Both the position numbers and the translations under genes were made by a program. From Cristatella mucedo (taxonomy: Eukaryota > Bryozoa > Phylactolaemata > Cristatellidae): DNA of 64,000 nucleotides. Shown here one piece after another: positions 43,455 to 55,129 of the stretch. Under the pieces are notes generated by a model. The model made no database searches and was not told the origin of the DNA. It worked only from the letters and a program-made list of their open reading frames with translations. The DNA is taken from assembly GCA_009760855.2 (NCBI GenBank), contig WPIO01000061.1, forward strand, positions 1,741,501 through 1,805,500. Direction: 5' to 3'. Within the stretch, counting starts at the first letter, position 1; each line of letters opens with the position of its first letter.

Positions 43455-44159
43455 TTAAACGACTAAAACTTGTAATTAAAAATTATTACCACATCATGAT
43501 TATCTGACATTATGCTGATTAGGTTTAGTCTACAATGTGTGCTCTAGTCCTCTAAAATCACATGCAAATTGCGAAATCTCAAGACCCTTAGCACTCATGC
43601 TTTCCGTGCGAGAACATCTGCTACGACTCTGCTGATCAGTACCCCTTACGACCAATCGTCACTATTGGATTGCTGCAACAAGACACTAGCTACTAAGCTA
43701 GACAGTTCGCTCCTCTGAATAAGCTAACTAGGCGGCCTCTCCGTGGTGGCCTACAGCCTACATCAGACATTAACAAGCTAGGTCTCATAAGCATAAGCTT
43801 GAACAAACATGCAAAATATCGGGGCTGACAGTCCATCGACAGTCCATACTAGGACTAAGGTAATTAATATCAATCGATGCCAGATAAGGTAAAGTCTAGT
43901 GTCTATAAATACATTGTTGCATACCAGATGCACAACTAAAAAAATGCTGATGCTGACAATCAACCATGACCTCAATGAGTTAACGCCTCCCAGGTTGGCT
44001 CTTTTCCATAAAATCCCTCAAACGATCCGAGCTAATTGCTTCTCCAGCTCCTTTGTGCAGAAGAGAGACCAGATCAGGAAGTCCCAGCACTACGACAGAA
44101 GCATCTCCATGCGAATTCCGTCCCTCAATTGTTTGCAGCACCTCAATGTCTACGTTCAA
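43455..44159 (+). mobile_element. Family-1 LINE (copy N), left part
   Basis: Old copy from the end of the endonuclease (ACCACATCATGATTATCTGAC) through the linker to CACCTCAATGTCTACGTTC, just before the RT. It is interrupted at 44160 by a family-2 LINE and resumes at 44978 with AAGCAGGTCACTGGTGACG. No open frame remains. Confidence 0.82.
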
Positions 44160-44977
44160 TGTAATGTATCTCCGTCAGTAACTGAACAAAGTCATAAAGA
44201 CCATGTGGGTGTTACGCAGGAGAGTTTTGTATAGCGCACTCACAGCCTAAGCGGCTTTCAGTACGCATTCGGTAGCCAACAGACTTCGTCTCACGCAACA
44301 AAGAGAAAGTGGGCAGCATAGCAGAGTTAGGAGAGCAGTTGAGGTAGTGAGTAGCATAAAAGTAGCAGTTCAGGACCACTGAAAAGATGTGCCATAGTCG
44401 GCAGTTGGAGAGTAGATGTCGTTTCACAAGAATTAATAATAATAATAATAATAATAGTTCACTTAATAAAGCGCCCTCAGAGAACTTAATCTCTCTCTAG
44501 GCGCTTTACATTTGCTGTAAAGTGAAGTGCAATTGAATGGTAAGTAAAATCATGCTTGAAAAACAAACGAAATGAATAATATGGTTAGGGGTGAACATGC
44601 ACAGAGTCAGCATGCAAATGTGGTTAGTGGCAGCATGCACAGTGTCAGCATTCATAAGCACATCAAGGACGAATCACAGGGACCCACTAAATGCTGACTT
44701 AAAGAATTGTGGAACCGAGTTCCACAGCCTATGACCTGCAGAGCTAAAGCTTCTGTCGCCAACTGTCTTTAAGCTGAGGAGTGGGACAGCTAATTTATTG
44801 TCCACACAGGACCTGAGGGTGTGTACCGGCTGAATCTGATGCAGCAGTGCAGCTAGGTACAAAGGAGCCAAGCCGTGGCGGGCCTTGTGGGTCAGCTTAA
44901 GAACTTTGCTTTGTATCTTTTGCTTAACCGGCAACCATCCTAGCTCTTTCAGCAAAGGTGACACGTGCTCAAACCGC
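44160..44977 (-). mobile_element. Family-2 LINE nested in copy N, itself interrupted
   Basis: Antisense. Low part 44160-44434 holds the 3' UTR (TGTATCTCCGTCAGTAACTG onward); high part 44702-44977 holds the RT C-terminus, minus-strand block LSLKTVGDRSFSSAGHRLW. The two parts are separated by a short family-1 insertion with 7-bp duplications. Confidence 0.9.
44435..44701 (-). mobile_element. Family-1 LINE 3' end inserted in the family-2 LINE
   Basis: 267 bases, antisense: (AAT)n tail, terminal hairpin, 3' UTR, up to GGACCCACTAAATGCTG. It is flanked by AAGAATT at 44428-44434 and 44702-44708, a 7-bp target duplication. Close to consensus, so a recent insertion. Confidence 0.92.
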
Positions 44978-46725
44978 AAGCAGGTCACTGGTGACGTAGT
45001 CTCAGAGTCAAGATCCCAATCAAAGAAGATCAATAGTCCCATGGACTCTATTCCCACTGTCCTACTTTTGTGCTGCTGGACTGCATAAGTAACATCCATA
45101 GTATGTCTTTAGCGTCAGGTCAGGCCGAACCACCTCTCAAAAAGGCTGTCATGAGGCCGCAATTTAAGAAAGAAATACTGGATCAAGAGAGCTTGAGCAA
45201 TGACCGCCCAGTCTCACTTTACCATTCCTATTAAAGACGCTGGAGTGAGTGGTGGCAGAGCAGCTGAACTCTTATATTGAAACTTGAAACCTTGCCATTA
45301 GGTTCCAGTCTGGTTTCAGGGCGAATCACTCGACTGAGTCAGCATTGCTTCAGGTTTACGACGGCCAACGTAGGAATGCATACACGGCTTGCCTATTTGT
45401 GCTTTTTTGCTCAATCTTTCGGCAGCTTTTGATACTATTGATAAGAAAATACTGCATGAGCAATGCTCATCACGCCTTGGCAGAACTGGCATTGCATTGC
45501 CGTGGTTTAGGTCCAATCTCAGTGAGAGACCTAAGAGTATTGATGTGTAAGGAAAATCTTATTTGGAGATGCTGTGAAATATGGCGTAACTCATGGCTTC
45601 GCGCTTGGTCTGGTTCTTTTCACGGCTTATTGTCTTCGTTTGCCGATATGATTGCTAAGCACTATCTCAGCTTTTACCTCTATGTCGATCAAACTCACTT
45701 TTACCTTTACTTTGATCCCCCTGAGCGTTCAGTATGTGGAATTCTCTCAACTCCGTTGCTGCACGCATTGATGGCATCCACACATAAGATTCAGCATATT
45801 TTCCTAAATTGACTTATTGTAAAACCACGTTACTGGTTATGGTCCAACAAAGTGTGATTCAGAAATTTGAAAGGCTAACTCTCAGACTCGGCTCCACAAG
45901 CTATATCTTGTTGAATATGCACGAAATCTAGGTTTCAACTACCAATTGACTTTCATTAGACGACCACATCAGCTCCAAAATCAAGTCTGCCTACTTTCAG
46001 CTTTATAAAATTGCTTAATTCGGGATCGTTTCGACAAGGTACCTCGTCTAGCTGGGTCTATGCAATGTGACTTCCCGTCTTGGCTTCCTTAACTCTCTGC
46101 ATGATTGTTTACCGGCCCGTGCAATTAGGTGCAAGCAGCTAGGGCAAAGCTCATCAACTAGGCTTTTGTGTTGTCAGCTTCGCAGTTGCCACTGCACACT
46201 ATTTCTCGCCGATCTGCACTGGCCAGCAGTCAAGCAACGCAGCGAGTTCAAGACTTTGTCGATCAAATTTAGGTCTCTTCATTATTTGGCCTACCTAACA
46301 GATACACTGCACCCTTTGGCTAAATATCGTCCCACAAACTTTTCGGAATCTTACAGTTTACCTATAGGTCGTACATACCTAAATCCTCAGGAGACCATCC
46401 AATTAGTTCGTGTGCTCCAAAAATTTTCTTTTGCTTGTGTCACTATACTAAGTGTCAAACGTTTAAAAAGAAATTAAAAACGCACCTAGTTATTAAAGCA
46501 TTCAATGGGTCATTGTGATTTGTCTTTTATGTCCTTATGCGTGCTGCCTCTGATCACATTTGCAAGCTCACCCTTTGCATGTCATTCCTAACCACGTTAT
46601 TCTTGTCGTTTATTGAGCATGCCATTACTAACAACTCGATTTTTTTCACTTGCAGCAAATGTTAAGCGGCCGAAAAGAGATTGACTTCTCCGAGGGCACT
46701 TTATCAAACCTGTCATTGTTACTAT
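44978..46725 (+). mobile_element. Family-1 LINE (copy N), right part with 3' end
   Basis: Continues copy N from the pre-RT region through RT (CAGCTTTTGATACTATTGAT at 45422; SFYLYVDQTHFYLYFD-like palm at 45680, where the YADD motif has become YVDQ), the C-terminal block and a decayed 3' hairpin near 46660-46705. Many frame breaks; an old copy. Confidence 0.87.
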
Positions 46726-46729
46726 TAGA

Positions 46730-47305
46730 GCACTTTTGCTTTTCATGTCTTCTCTAGGACGCGTAATGGAGGCCTCATACTTCAGCCATTCTAGAATCCT
46801 ACAGCCTGTTTACGGCAAATGCACAGAAAATAACCTTACCTTTTCTAAAGTATTAGAAATAAGCATTTCTTCAGGAATCAATCGGTGTCGCCTCCTCAGA
46901 AATGGTAGGTGCATACTTACTAGATTTCAACACGCTCTTCATTATTATATCCAGATTCTGCACACGATCGAGCAAACAGTCAATTAGTAGTTAACACCCA
47001 ATAAGGCCGTCGTCGGGGAGCAATGCATACAACTCTTGTGAAGTGAAGCGGATGTAAACGAGCCGGCATATCAACAGCTTTGCCAAACCTTTGATGGTAG
47101 AATGAATCCACGAAAGAACACTTCCGCTCCAGGTCGGAGCTTTCGAGAAATATAGGTATATATTCTGTTAGGTTCAATTTCTGCCGTATTTTACACTCTA
47201 CCTCGGCTCTGGCCGAGGTGATTTCCGGGTACAATTTAAGCTTTAATTTCCATTCGAATGTAATCCGTTTGTTCCTTTGCTTTGTTCTCATCCAGCCTAC
47301 CAGCG
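46730..47305. other. Unassigned interval
   Basis: No repeat is recognised. The minus-strand 113-codon frame 47321-46980 reads as a basic protein (RTKQRNKRITFEWKLKLKLY, then ARAEVECKIRQKLNL). It has reasonable amino-acid composition but no domain I can name and no clear splice sites. It could be an exon of a host gene or chance. Confidence 0.4.
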
Positions 47306-47309
47306 TGTC

Positions 47310-47995
47310 GCATTTTCCCAAATGCCTTGCTGGATGTATTGATTACATCCTCACATAAATGGCATCAAACATTTCTTAATTGAATGGTAAAACCAAGTTA
47401 ATAGCTACGGTAAACTAAGCCTGCTTCAGAAATTGGAATGGTTATGGCTCCGAATCTTCTTTGCTAGTCTACGTCTGTTTGTATCAGCACAACTCCTAAT
47501 TGTCCATTTTTAGACGTCAACTCGGCCTCCTTTCAGGTACGTGGCACTGCGACACTCCGGGATTTGTTAGAAAGTGCAAAGTTGCTTTTGGCATAGTTGC
47601 TCTTGGCAACTGTGACGTCCCTCCACGACTTGTGTGACTCCATGCATGCTGGACTATCGTTCTGTGCAATCAAGGGCTTACAGCTGGTGCACAACTCAGG
47701 GGCTTGGCTTTTTCTTTAGCTTCTCAGTTTCTAAATCACACTACATCTATCGATCTTAACAAGATCGTCTTTAACATTTCGTCCTTCTCGATTATACCTC
47801 TTAATTCTGTAGCTCCAGCCAAACTATCAGACTTACTTGTTCTACAAGGGTAAGTATCGCACAACCCGCTTTTTCGGAATTAGATCTTTCCAAATACCAC
47901 AAACGAACCTCAAATAAACCTCTCTCAGTACTCGTCTTATCCCCTCCGACTTGACGACATTCAAAAACAAACTAAAAGCCTATCTAAATTAACTC
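47310..47995 (+). mobile_element. Old family-1 LINE fragment
   Basis: Decayed RT thumb and C-terminal region: CTTGCTGGATGTATTGATTAC (ACIDDI block), TTCAGAAATTGGAATGGTT, GGGCTTACAGCTGGTGCACA (RRLQLVQ block) and CCTCAAATAAACC. No frame remains. Confidence 0.75.
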
Positions 47996-48177
47996 TAAGA
48001 TTTCTAAAAGTGACAAAGAATCCTGCATTTTTGCAGTAAAACGGTAATACATATAGGGATGAAGTAAATCTTCGAATATATCAACTAAAAAGTAGAATGC
48101 TTCAGTTTGCACCGGCCAGCGTTTTGTTTTATAGTTTGTTTCTTAATTTTACCTAAGTCATGGGAAATGTACTTGGT
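47996..48177. other. Unassigned short interval
   Basis: AT-rich sequence between two family-1 LINE pieces with no recognisable feature. Confidence 0.5.
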
Positions 48178-50325
48178 AAAAAAGATCCGGACTAACTGTC
48201 CATCGACAGGCATATGAAGACTACTGTAGGTCGTACCAATCGATCCCAGCAAAGGCTAAGTCTAGCTTCTATAGAAACATTGTTGAATCACAGATGCACA
48301 ATCCAAAAATGCTGATGTCGACAATAAACCATCTCCTCGACCGTTCCCAGGTTAGCTCCTTACCTGACGATCCTTGTGATGATCTAGCCGATCGCTTCTC
48401 TCGATTCTTTGTGCAGAACATAGACAAAATCAGGTAATCCATCCCTGCGATGACAACCTTCCCACTAGAATGCTGTTCCTCGGTTCCTGGCTGCGCCTCA
48501 ATGTCTGCATTTAAACAGGTCACTAGTGATGTAGTCCTAAAGCTCGTATCTCAATTAAAGAAGACAACAAGTCCACTGGACCCTATTCCCACTGTCCTGC
48601 TCCTACGTTGCATTGATCTGCTGCTGCCATGCATAACCAACATCATTATTATGTCATTAGCCTCAGGTCAGGTCCCAGCACCTTTCAAAAAAGCTGTAGT
48701 CAGGCCACTTCTCAAGAAAGCTACACTAGACCAAGAGAACTTAAGCAACTACCGCCCAGTCTCCCTTCTACCATTCCTATCAAAGACACTGGAACGGGTC
48801 GTGGCAGACCAGCTGAACTCGTATATCGAAACCTCACACCTTGCTAGTAAGTTCTAGTCTGGCTTTAGAGCTAATCACTCAACAGAGTCAGCATTGCTTC
48901 GGGTATACAACGACCTACTTAGAAATGCAGACATGGGTAGAGTGTCTCTTCTTGTTTTGCTCGATCTTTCGGCAGCTTTTGATACCATCGATCACAAAGT
49001 TCTTCTAGAGCGCCTCTCATCTCGCCTGGGCATCACTGGCACTGATCTGCAGTGGTTCAGGTCCTATCTCAGTGGGAGACTCCAGAATGTTGACGTGATG
49101 GACAAAGATCATCTGAAGTACCTCTAAAATATGGAGTACCTCAGGGCTCTGTGCTAGGACCGGTCCTTTTCACCGTTTATACTCTCCCTCTCGCTGATGT
49201 GATTGCCAAGCACAATCTAAGCTTTCACTTCTATGCGGATGACACTCAGTTGTACCTTTGCTTTGATCACTCCCAGCCTTCGAGCACCTCAAATTCTCTC
49301 AACTCACTTGCTGCATGCATTGATGACATCCGATCATGGATGGCAGCAAATTTTCTAAAACTAAACGATGACAAAACTAACTTACTAGTTATGGGCAAAC
49401 CTAGTGTTATTCAGAAATTGGAAAGGCTGACTTTCAAAATTGGCTCTGCCAGCATATCTCCAGTTGCATCAGCTCGAAATCTAGGTGTCATATTCTAAAG
49501 CGACCTCTCGTTAGACGACCATATCAGCTCCACAGTCAAATCAGCCTATTTTCAGCTTCACAACATTGCTAAAATTAGGGCTTGTTTAGATCAGGATACC
49601 ACGTCCAAGTTGGTCCATGCATTCGTGACATCTCGTCTCGACTTCTGCAACTCACTGCTTACTGGCCTACCAGCATGTGCGATCAGGCGATTGCAGCTGG
49701 TGCAAAACTCTGCAGCTAGGCTTGTCTGTCGTGAGCGTCGCAGTTGCCACATTACTCCACTTCTCGCCGACCTGCACTGGTTACCAGTCAAGCAACGGAT
49801 TGAATTCAAGGTTTTGTCGCTCACTTTTAGGTCTCTTCATTCTATGGCTCCAGCCTATCTTTCAGAGATACTACCCCATCAGGCAAAGCATCGTACCACT
49901 CGCTTTTCGGAATCCAACAGTCTAGAAATACCTCGTACAAACCTTAAATCCTTTGGAGACCGTGCATTTAGCTCGTATGCTCCCACAGCCTGGAACTCCC
50001 TCCCGACCTGCATCAGAACATCCCCTGACCTGACCACATTTAAAAGAAACTTAAAAACATACCTATTTAGGACAGCATTTAGTGGGTCCTTGTGATTCGT
50101 CCTCGATGTGCTTATGCGTGCTGACACTGTTCATGCTGCCACTAACCACATTTGCATGCTGACCCAGTGCATGTAACCCCTAACCATGTTAGTCATTTTG
50201 TTTGTTTTTCAAGCATGATTTTACTTACTATTCTATTGCGTATCACTTTGCAGCAAATGTAAAGCGCCTAGAAAGAGATTAATTTCTGTGAGGGCGCTTT
50301 ATCAAGTGCAATAATATTATTATTA
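48178..50325 (+). mobile_element. Family-1 LINE, 5'-truncated, relatively young
   Basis: Runs from AAAGATCCGGACTAACTGTCC in the pre-RT linker to the terminal hairpin and an AT-rich tail near 50280-50325. Frames: 48450-48857, 48894-49127, 49151-49498 (YADD palm and thumb) and 49610-50095. Breaks are TAG at 48854, a one-base deletion near 49099 and TAA at 49496. The TAA and an adjacent synonymous change are shared with the copy at 786-3302. Confidence 0.93.
49610..50095 (+). pseudogene. LINE family-1 RT C-terminal domain, open block
   Basis: 161 codons giving the full C-terminal block: HAFVTSRLDFCNSLLTGLPA, LQLVQNSAARLVCRERRSC, LHWLPVKQRIEFKVLSLTF, SMAPAYLSEILPHQ and SFGDRAFSSYAPTAWNSLP, ending LKTYLFRTAFSGSL. 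It is in frame with the upstream thumb apart from the TAA at 49496. Confidence 0.9.
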
Positions 50326-50541
50326 ATATAAAAAATTACAAACTTGGAATAGTTAATTGCTATCAAGCAGTGAGGCAAACTATTTTAAATGAGCAGAGTG
50401 ATTTGGGAAAAACAATTGGTGTCAATCAAATTAGATTTTTAATGGGTGTTGTGTGTCGATGAAGCTGATCCGAAGTCAATTTATTTTAATTTAGATGAAC
50501 ACTGTGATTGTTCGGCTGAATTTTAAATATAAAGTATCATT

Positions 50542-50901
50542 TTATACTGTATTGACAAATACGTCCAATCCTGGAATTACGCCGGTGGACACACCAGTGA
50601 TTGCAATTTGATGATCATCAAAAAATGTTCTCCCTTCTGGCACTGGGCTCGGATATTCGACCGAGATCGCATACGCTCCATTTGGCTGCATGATACCAGA
50701 ACGTTAATCACGCTTCAGTTGCAACAACGCGATAATCAACATCAACCCGAATCTCCGGTCTGGATTATTTCCTAGATTCATTGACCTTCACTAAATAATC
50801 AACCGTGATGTGTTGGAGGTTGATATTTAGTTCAATGGCTAAAAATGCACGAGTTACCGGCAGGGCAACGTTTTCTTTGGGAGGAGTAACATAGCTTGCG
50901 G
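50542..50901 (-). pseudogene. Makorin-like exon 5, pseudogene copy 3
   Basis: Acceptor ATGTTTCAG, then RKLCYSSQRKRCPAGNSC and IFSH: all four CCCH ligands are kept with C-x7-C-x5-C-x3-H spacing. The next codon is TGA where copy 1 has AGA. Beyond that, frameshifts occur, but the SPVPEGRTFFDDHQIAITGV-like block (compare residues SPVPEGRTFF) and a final GLDVFVNTV are recognisable. A pseudogene, or at most a truncated product. Confidence 0.87.
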
Positions 50902-51929
50902 CTGAAACATGACACGAGTATAGGAGAGGACAACAAGTGTACCTTGTACAATTGAGACTAAGTGGGTTTAGCCTGGTTTAGTGGGATATACTCTTGTTTC
51001 TCGCCAGGGTTCAACGATTAAGGTCAATAAGAGACATATAAGCTTTATGTTATTTAGGAAAAGGAAGCCTCATATTTGTAGTGTGATCACTTCAAAAAGC
51101 ATAAATTAATCTATAATTTATCTGATTTAGGGCCACAATAATTCCAACATCTGTTTGGTACCCTTAAATTGGAAGAAGGTGATAGAGCAGGTTGTACCAT
51201 GGCTGAATAACAAATACTGGAGGGAATACCTGCTCCTTACTTTCAAGTGCACGCCTAAACCAGTAATTTGTAATAGCCAATACATATTATTCGTAAGAGG
51301 TTTTCTCGTTTAACGGAGGCTATGAAAATATCCTTGGTCGCAGCCTGGAGCCCCGTGGCATTTGCGAAGCTGCTGAATAGAGAATAGGTTCTCATAGATC
51401 ACAAATAAATTATAAACCTCATTTGAAGCAAAAGCCATATGCACCTGCTGTAAGAACGATTGGCTTGTATACAGTTTTCCATTATTGTAAACTATACATT
51501 TTGTTAGATAGTGATACAAAACATATTAAGAATCATCATTTACGTTTGGTCATCATCGTGTAATAAAGGAAAACGGCATCACCTTTAGAATAATACTCGC
51601 TATAAATACTTCGCTGAATACCTCTTCTGCCGTCGTATTTATCAAAATTATGTTGGGTGTTTAAAGTTTACAGACACCTACTAGTACAAACAACCTAGAC
51701 AGCACTGAACCTTAAAATTTAATTTATTTACGCATTGGGGAAATTAGTACGATAAATATTTAATAACAATGTAATCTGGCTACTAATCTTTAAAACCCGT
51801 ACGGCATTGCTCAAAAAGAGCTTAGCTGATGCAGTTATTTTAACGAAGATTAATAACTGCATACATTTACAAAAATCGGTTTAGATAATCTATTAAACAA
51901 ATGTATCACGTCTGCAAGTAGAACTAGCC

Positions 51930-52200
51930 ACGCAAACTATGTTAGTTACAGCCTAAGCGGCCATCCTTCCGTATTCAGTAATAAACAGGCGTAATCTCAC
52001 GGAACTAAGGAAAAGAAAGTGCTTAACATAGCTTTGGCTTGAGAGCAGTTAAAGTAGGTAGCAAAGTGGAACCGGCTTCGGGCTGCTTGAAAGAATTTGC
52101 CCTAGTGGATAGCAGTGGAGCAACGGTCGTGAAAGTGAATTCCACTGCATTTTGTCTGAGGAGCAAAAGCTATTGTAACCAACTGTCTTTAAGCCGAGGA
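51930..52200 (-). mobile_element. Family-2 LINE 3' remnant, ancestral insertion
   Basis: Antisense AGCCTAAGCGGCCATCCTTC through CAACTGTCTTTAAGCCGAGG. It is equivalent in position and content to 23130-23400 and 10380-10865. Confidence 0.78.
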
Positions 52201-52822
52201 GGTGTGTTTATGGACATTTCGCCAAGAATTAGGAGTTATTTTCATAAGCAAATCATGCAAATCTCCTGAAACCAGCTTCCCGGTGAATGAGTTTTTGTCA
52301 GCTCGGCACTTAGTATCATTATTGTGGAGCGTAGTGAGACCCTCGTCCTTTCAACTATTCACGCGAAGTGTATCTGACATCTTTTCAAGCTTTGGTGGAG
52401 AACCGGAAGTAATAGTCGCAGGGTAATTTGATGGTGAGCCGCAGACTATAACATACAACTTTTCGGTAATAATTCTTCCTATGTTGGTCAATATCTACTA
52501 CCGGTAACGTATATGATGGCCGTTATTTACCAGAGTTGTTTTGTTCAATCTAAATAGGTAGAAGTATATGAAAATTGTATTTTTTATAATTTATCTCGGG
52601 CAACTTGTAAGTTGATTCAAAACAATCTCAAATACGTTCAACGTTTAGTTAAATGTTAACTGTGCCGTTACATCGGCTAGCAGGTATTAGGTATAGTTAG
52701 CTAGGTTGTGTTAGAGTTTTATTTTTGTGTCGCAATACATTGGTATTGCTAGGACGAATTAAAAGTGCTGAAGCATTTGCTCGTTTTACCTTTATTAGTA
52801 TTTTCTCAGTTTGCGTATACAC

Positions 52823-52823
<1 letters not shown>

Positions 52824-52852
<29 letters not shown>
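52824..52852. repeat. (TA)n microsatellite
   Basis: About 14 uninterrupted TA units followed by ATATTTAATATTTA-type sequence, within intron-4-equivalent DNA of copy 3. Confidence 0.92.
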
Positions 52853-52858
<6 letters not shown>

Positions 52859-53373
52859 TAATATTTATTATACATAAATAAATGAACATATAACATATAC
52901 ATTCTCTAGTATCATTCCCATGGCCGGTCATTCAGATTTTTTTTTAATTGCAACAAAATCAGTTAGCCGTATGGTAAATGATTTCGGTTGAGTGGATAAT
53001 TTTTGACAGTGGATGGCCACGGGAATTAAGACAACGGCGTTGACACCTTTAATCTTGGATTGTTGTTCGCGCTTCTTCCAGTGCAAGTATTTCTTTCCCG
53101 AGTAATATTGCTAACTGACTCTTTTAATTTCACAGTAGAGAACTGCGATAAATATAAATGTTAGCCTTGGCTGTACACAACGACATAGGTCTAGGTCTCG
53201 TTCTGATTGATGGAGAATTTGCAAGTTTCACATCTCATCAGTTAAAAGTCTTTCCTCTGCCGTTAATAAATGAATCATTCTCACCTTTGTGGAACATGAA
53301 AATGCTCAAGTGCAATTTAACTGTAATAATTGCCACTGCCAAGTTTTTTTAAAGTATTACAAAGACTTCATAC

Positions 53374-53481
53374 CTGCACTGTGCTTTTCTTGCATAACTT
53401 GTCTTTTTTCATTTTTCCTCAGCCCAAAATTTGCTTGGAACATAAGAGGCGACCGGCGTTCGACACATAGGACAACGACTC
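53374..53481 (-). pseudogene. Makorin-like exon 4, pseudogene copy 3
   Basis: Acceptor TTGTCTTTTAG and donor TGCAG/GTATGA are preserved. It encodes SRCPMCRTPVASYVPSKFW, then loses one A in the run before ATGAAAAAAGAC, giving a stop directly after EEK. Both RING Cys residues remain. Confidence 0.88.
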
Positions 53482-55125
53482 CTAAAAGACAAATAATCGC
53501 GTACAGTGTTTACAGAAAATCCGACAGTTTACGCAGAATACGTTGACTACGTAACTAGTTTCTAACCATTTAGGATGGGAAAAATAAACATAAATCATGA
53601 AGAAATATGTAGCATCACCAAGGAATAGAATGGATGTTGTTAGCGGTTCGTTTAACGAGGAACTTGTGACGGCAACTGAATTGAGGTGCACTGCATGTGG
53701 GGCAAAAATCTAAATAAAAAATATCCAAATTATCCATACAACATGAAGATGAGTGGTGGCACAGATAAGGCCCGACATGGTAAAGCACATCAATTTGATA
53801 TCCACATGTTCTTTTGAGCTCTTTCGCGAGCAATTATTTCTGCTATCGTGGTAGTTAAATGCTTTTGAGTCCCCACTGCCATTTCTCTGAAAAGTAAGCC
53901 TATCAATCTAGACTAATGTCTTTTCGGATGATGTCTTTTCAATGATGTCTTTTCGGATTACAATCAAATTAAAGAAACGATGAGCAGCTGTAGCAAGCTA
54001 TCTGTACGCTTTGTTACTTAAAAAAGGAAACAGTTGCTACAGTTTGCCTACCTAGGGCTCAGTCTTAGTGAGTTGTTAGATGGTATTTTGAGGTAGATAA
54101 ATGTCGCTTCACGAAGGGATTCAGGTTCTCAGGGTATGCTGTAATAAATGCATTATCACTATTAACACTAACGTGTGCCCAAATCCAGGTATTATTGCCG
54201 TTATTCCATGCCCTGACGTGACAATATTCAAAAAGAAAAAGAGAACGCATATTTGTTACAGAAGGTATGTAGTTTCATGTTAGTCCTCTTCAGCTTGCCT
54301 ATTGGAGCTAACATTGTGCATAACGCAATGAATTATCTTTACTAGCTGACCCTGCCTGTTCAACATCAAACCATGTTAAGTTGTTGAGAATGAGCAGTTT
54401 ACCGTCAAACAGTTGATTAAGCTTGTTTTACGGCAGACGTAAATTTCATAGTAATGGATAAGTTCTCTCAGGGCATGGTACAACTGTATACCAAGAATAA
54501 TAATATATATTTATAGCACCCTTGGAGAATGAAACCTCTTACTATCAACTTTACAGCCGCTATATACAAAGCAATACAAACTGATTGTACATACCATTTG
54601 CAAGCGGCAGAATTATTAGCAATCATAAAAAGTTTCGTTCTTCCACGAAACTTTTAGATTGGCACGACAGTTAAAGGTCTTTCTACACTGATTGGACTAT
54701 TATTGATGCTATTCTTCTGCGACTATTTGCCTACCTGGCATACCTGCAAATGCCCCAAGAGTGAGGCCAGTCTATACGAAATAGCTCTTCTAATGGGTGG
54801 TGCTGTTTTGCGACTGCCACCAACATGACCTCATAATTTTGGTGTTGCACTCTACAACTGCTAAATCTTGACTGCTTCTTTATCCAGATTCAAAGATTAA
54901 AAATCGTGTTTAATACCGGCTTTCTAAAACTTGCAAGGCAAGGCTATGAGTGCTTCATAGAAAGCTCGCCTGCCACACAGCAACGTAGTTATTGTATCTT
55001 CATTGTTGAAGACGAGTTACATAATATTTGCTGGATATTAAGCTAATGGTCTAATTTCTTGGCACTTAACTTTTGCTTGAAACAAGCACAATCGTATGGT
55101 ACGTAGTACCATGCTCAATGCGGGA
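53482..55125. other. Intron-3-equivalent DNA of copy 3
   Basis: No gene. 54345-55030 aligns in reverse with 19560-20200. 53980-54080 aligns with about 21750-21840 (complement of TAGGCAAACTTTAGCAGCTG). An antisense counterpart of the family-1 3' UTR remnant at 20095 lies at about 54360-54430. Confidence 0.65.
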
Positions 55126-55129
55126 TAAA

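Noticed and set aside
13540-55125. A second tRNA-like SINE head, from the recurring GCACGATCGA(A/G)TGGTTAGTG(A/G)TAGCA words at 13545, 20098, 25045, 29118 and 55087
   Set aside because: The words are the antisense of the family-1 LINE 3' UTR (CCATTCAATCG...GCATGAT region) and sit next to other family-1 3' end sequence, so no separate SINE is needed.
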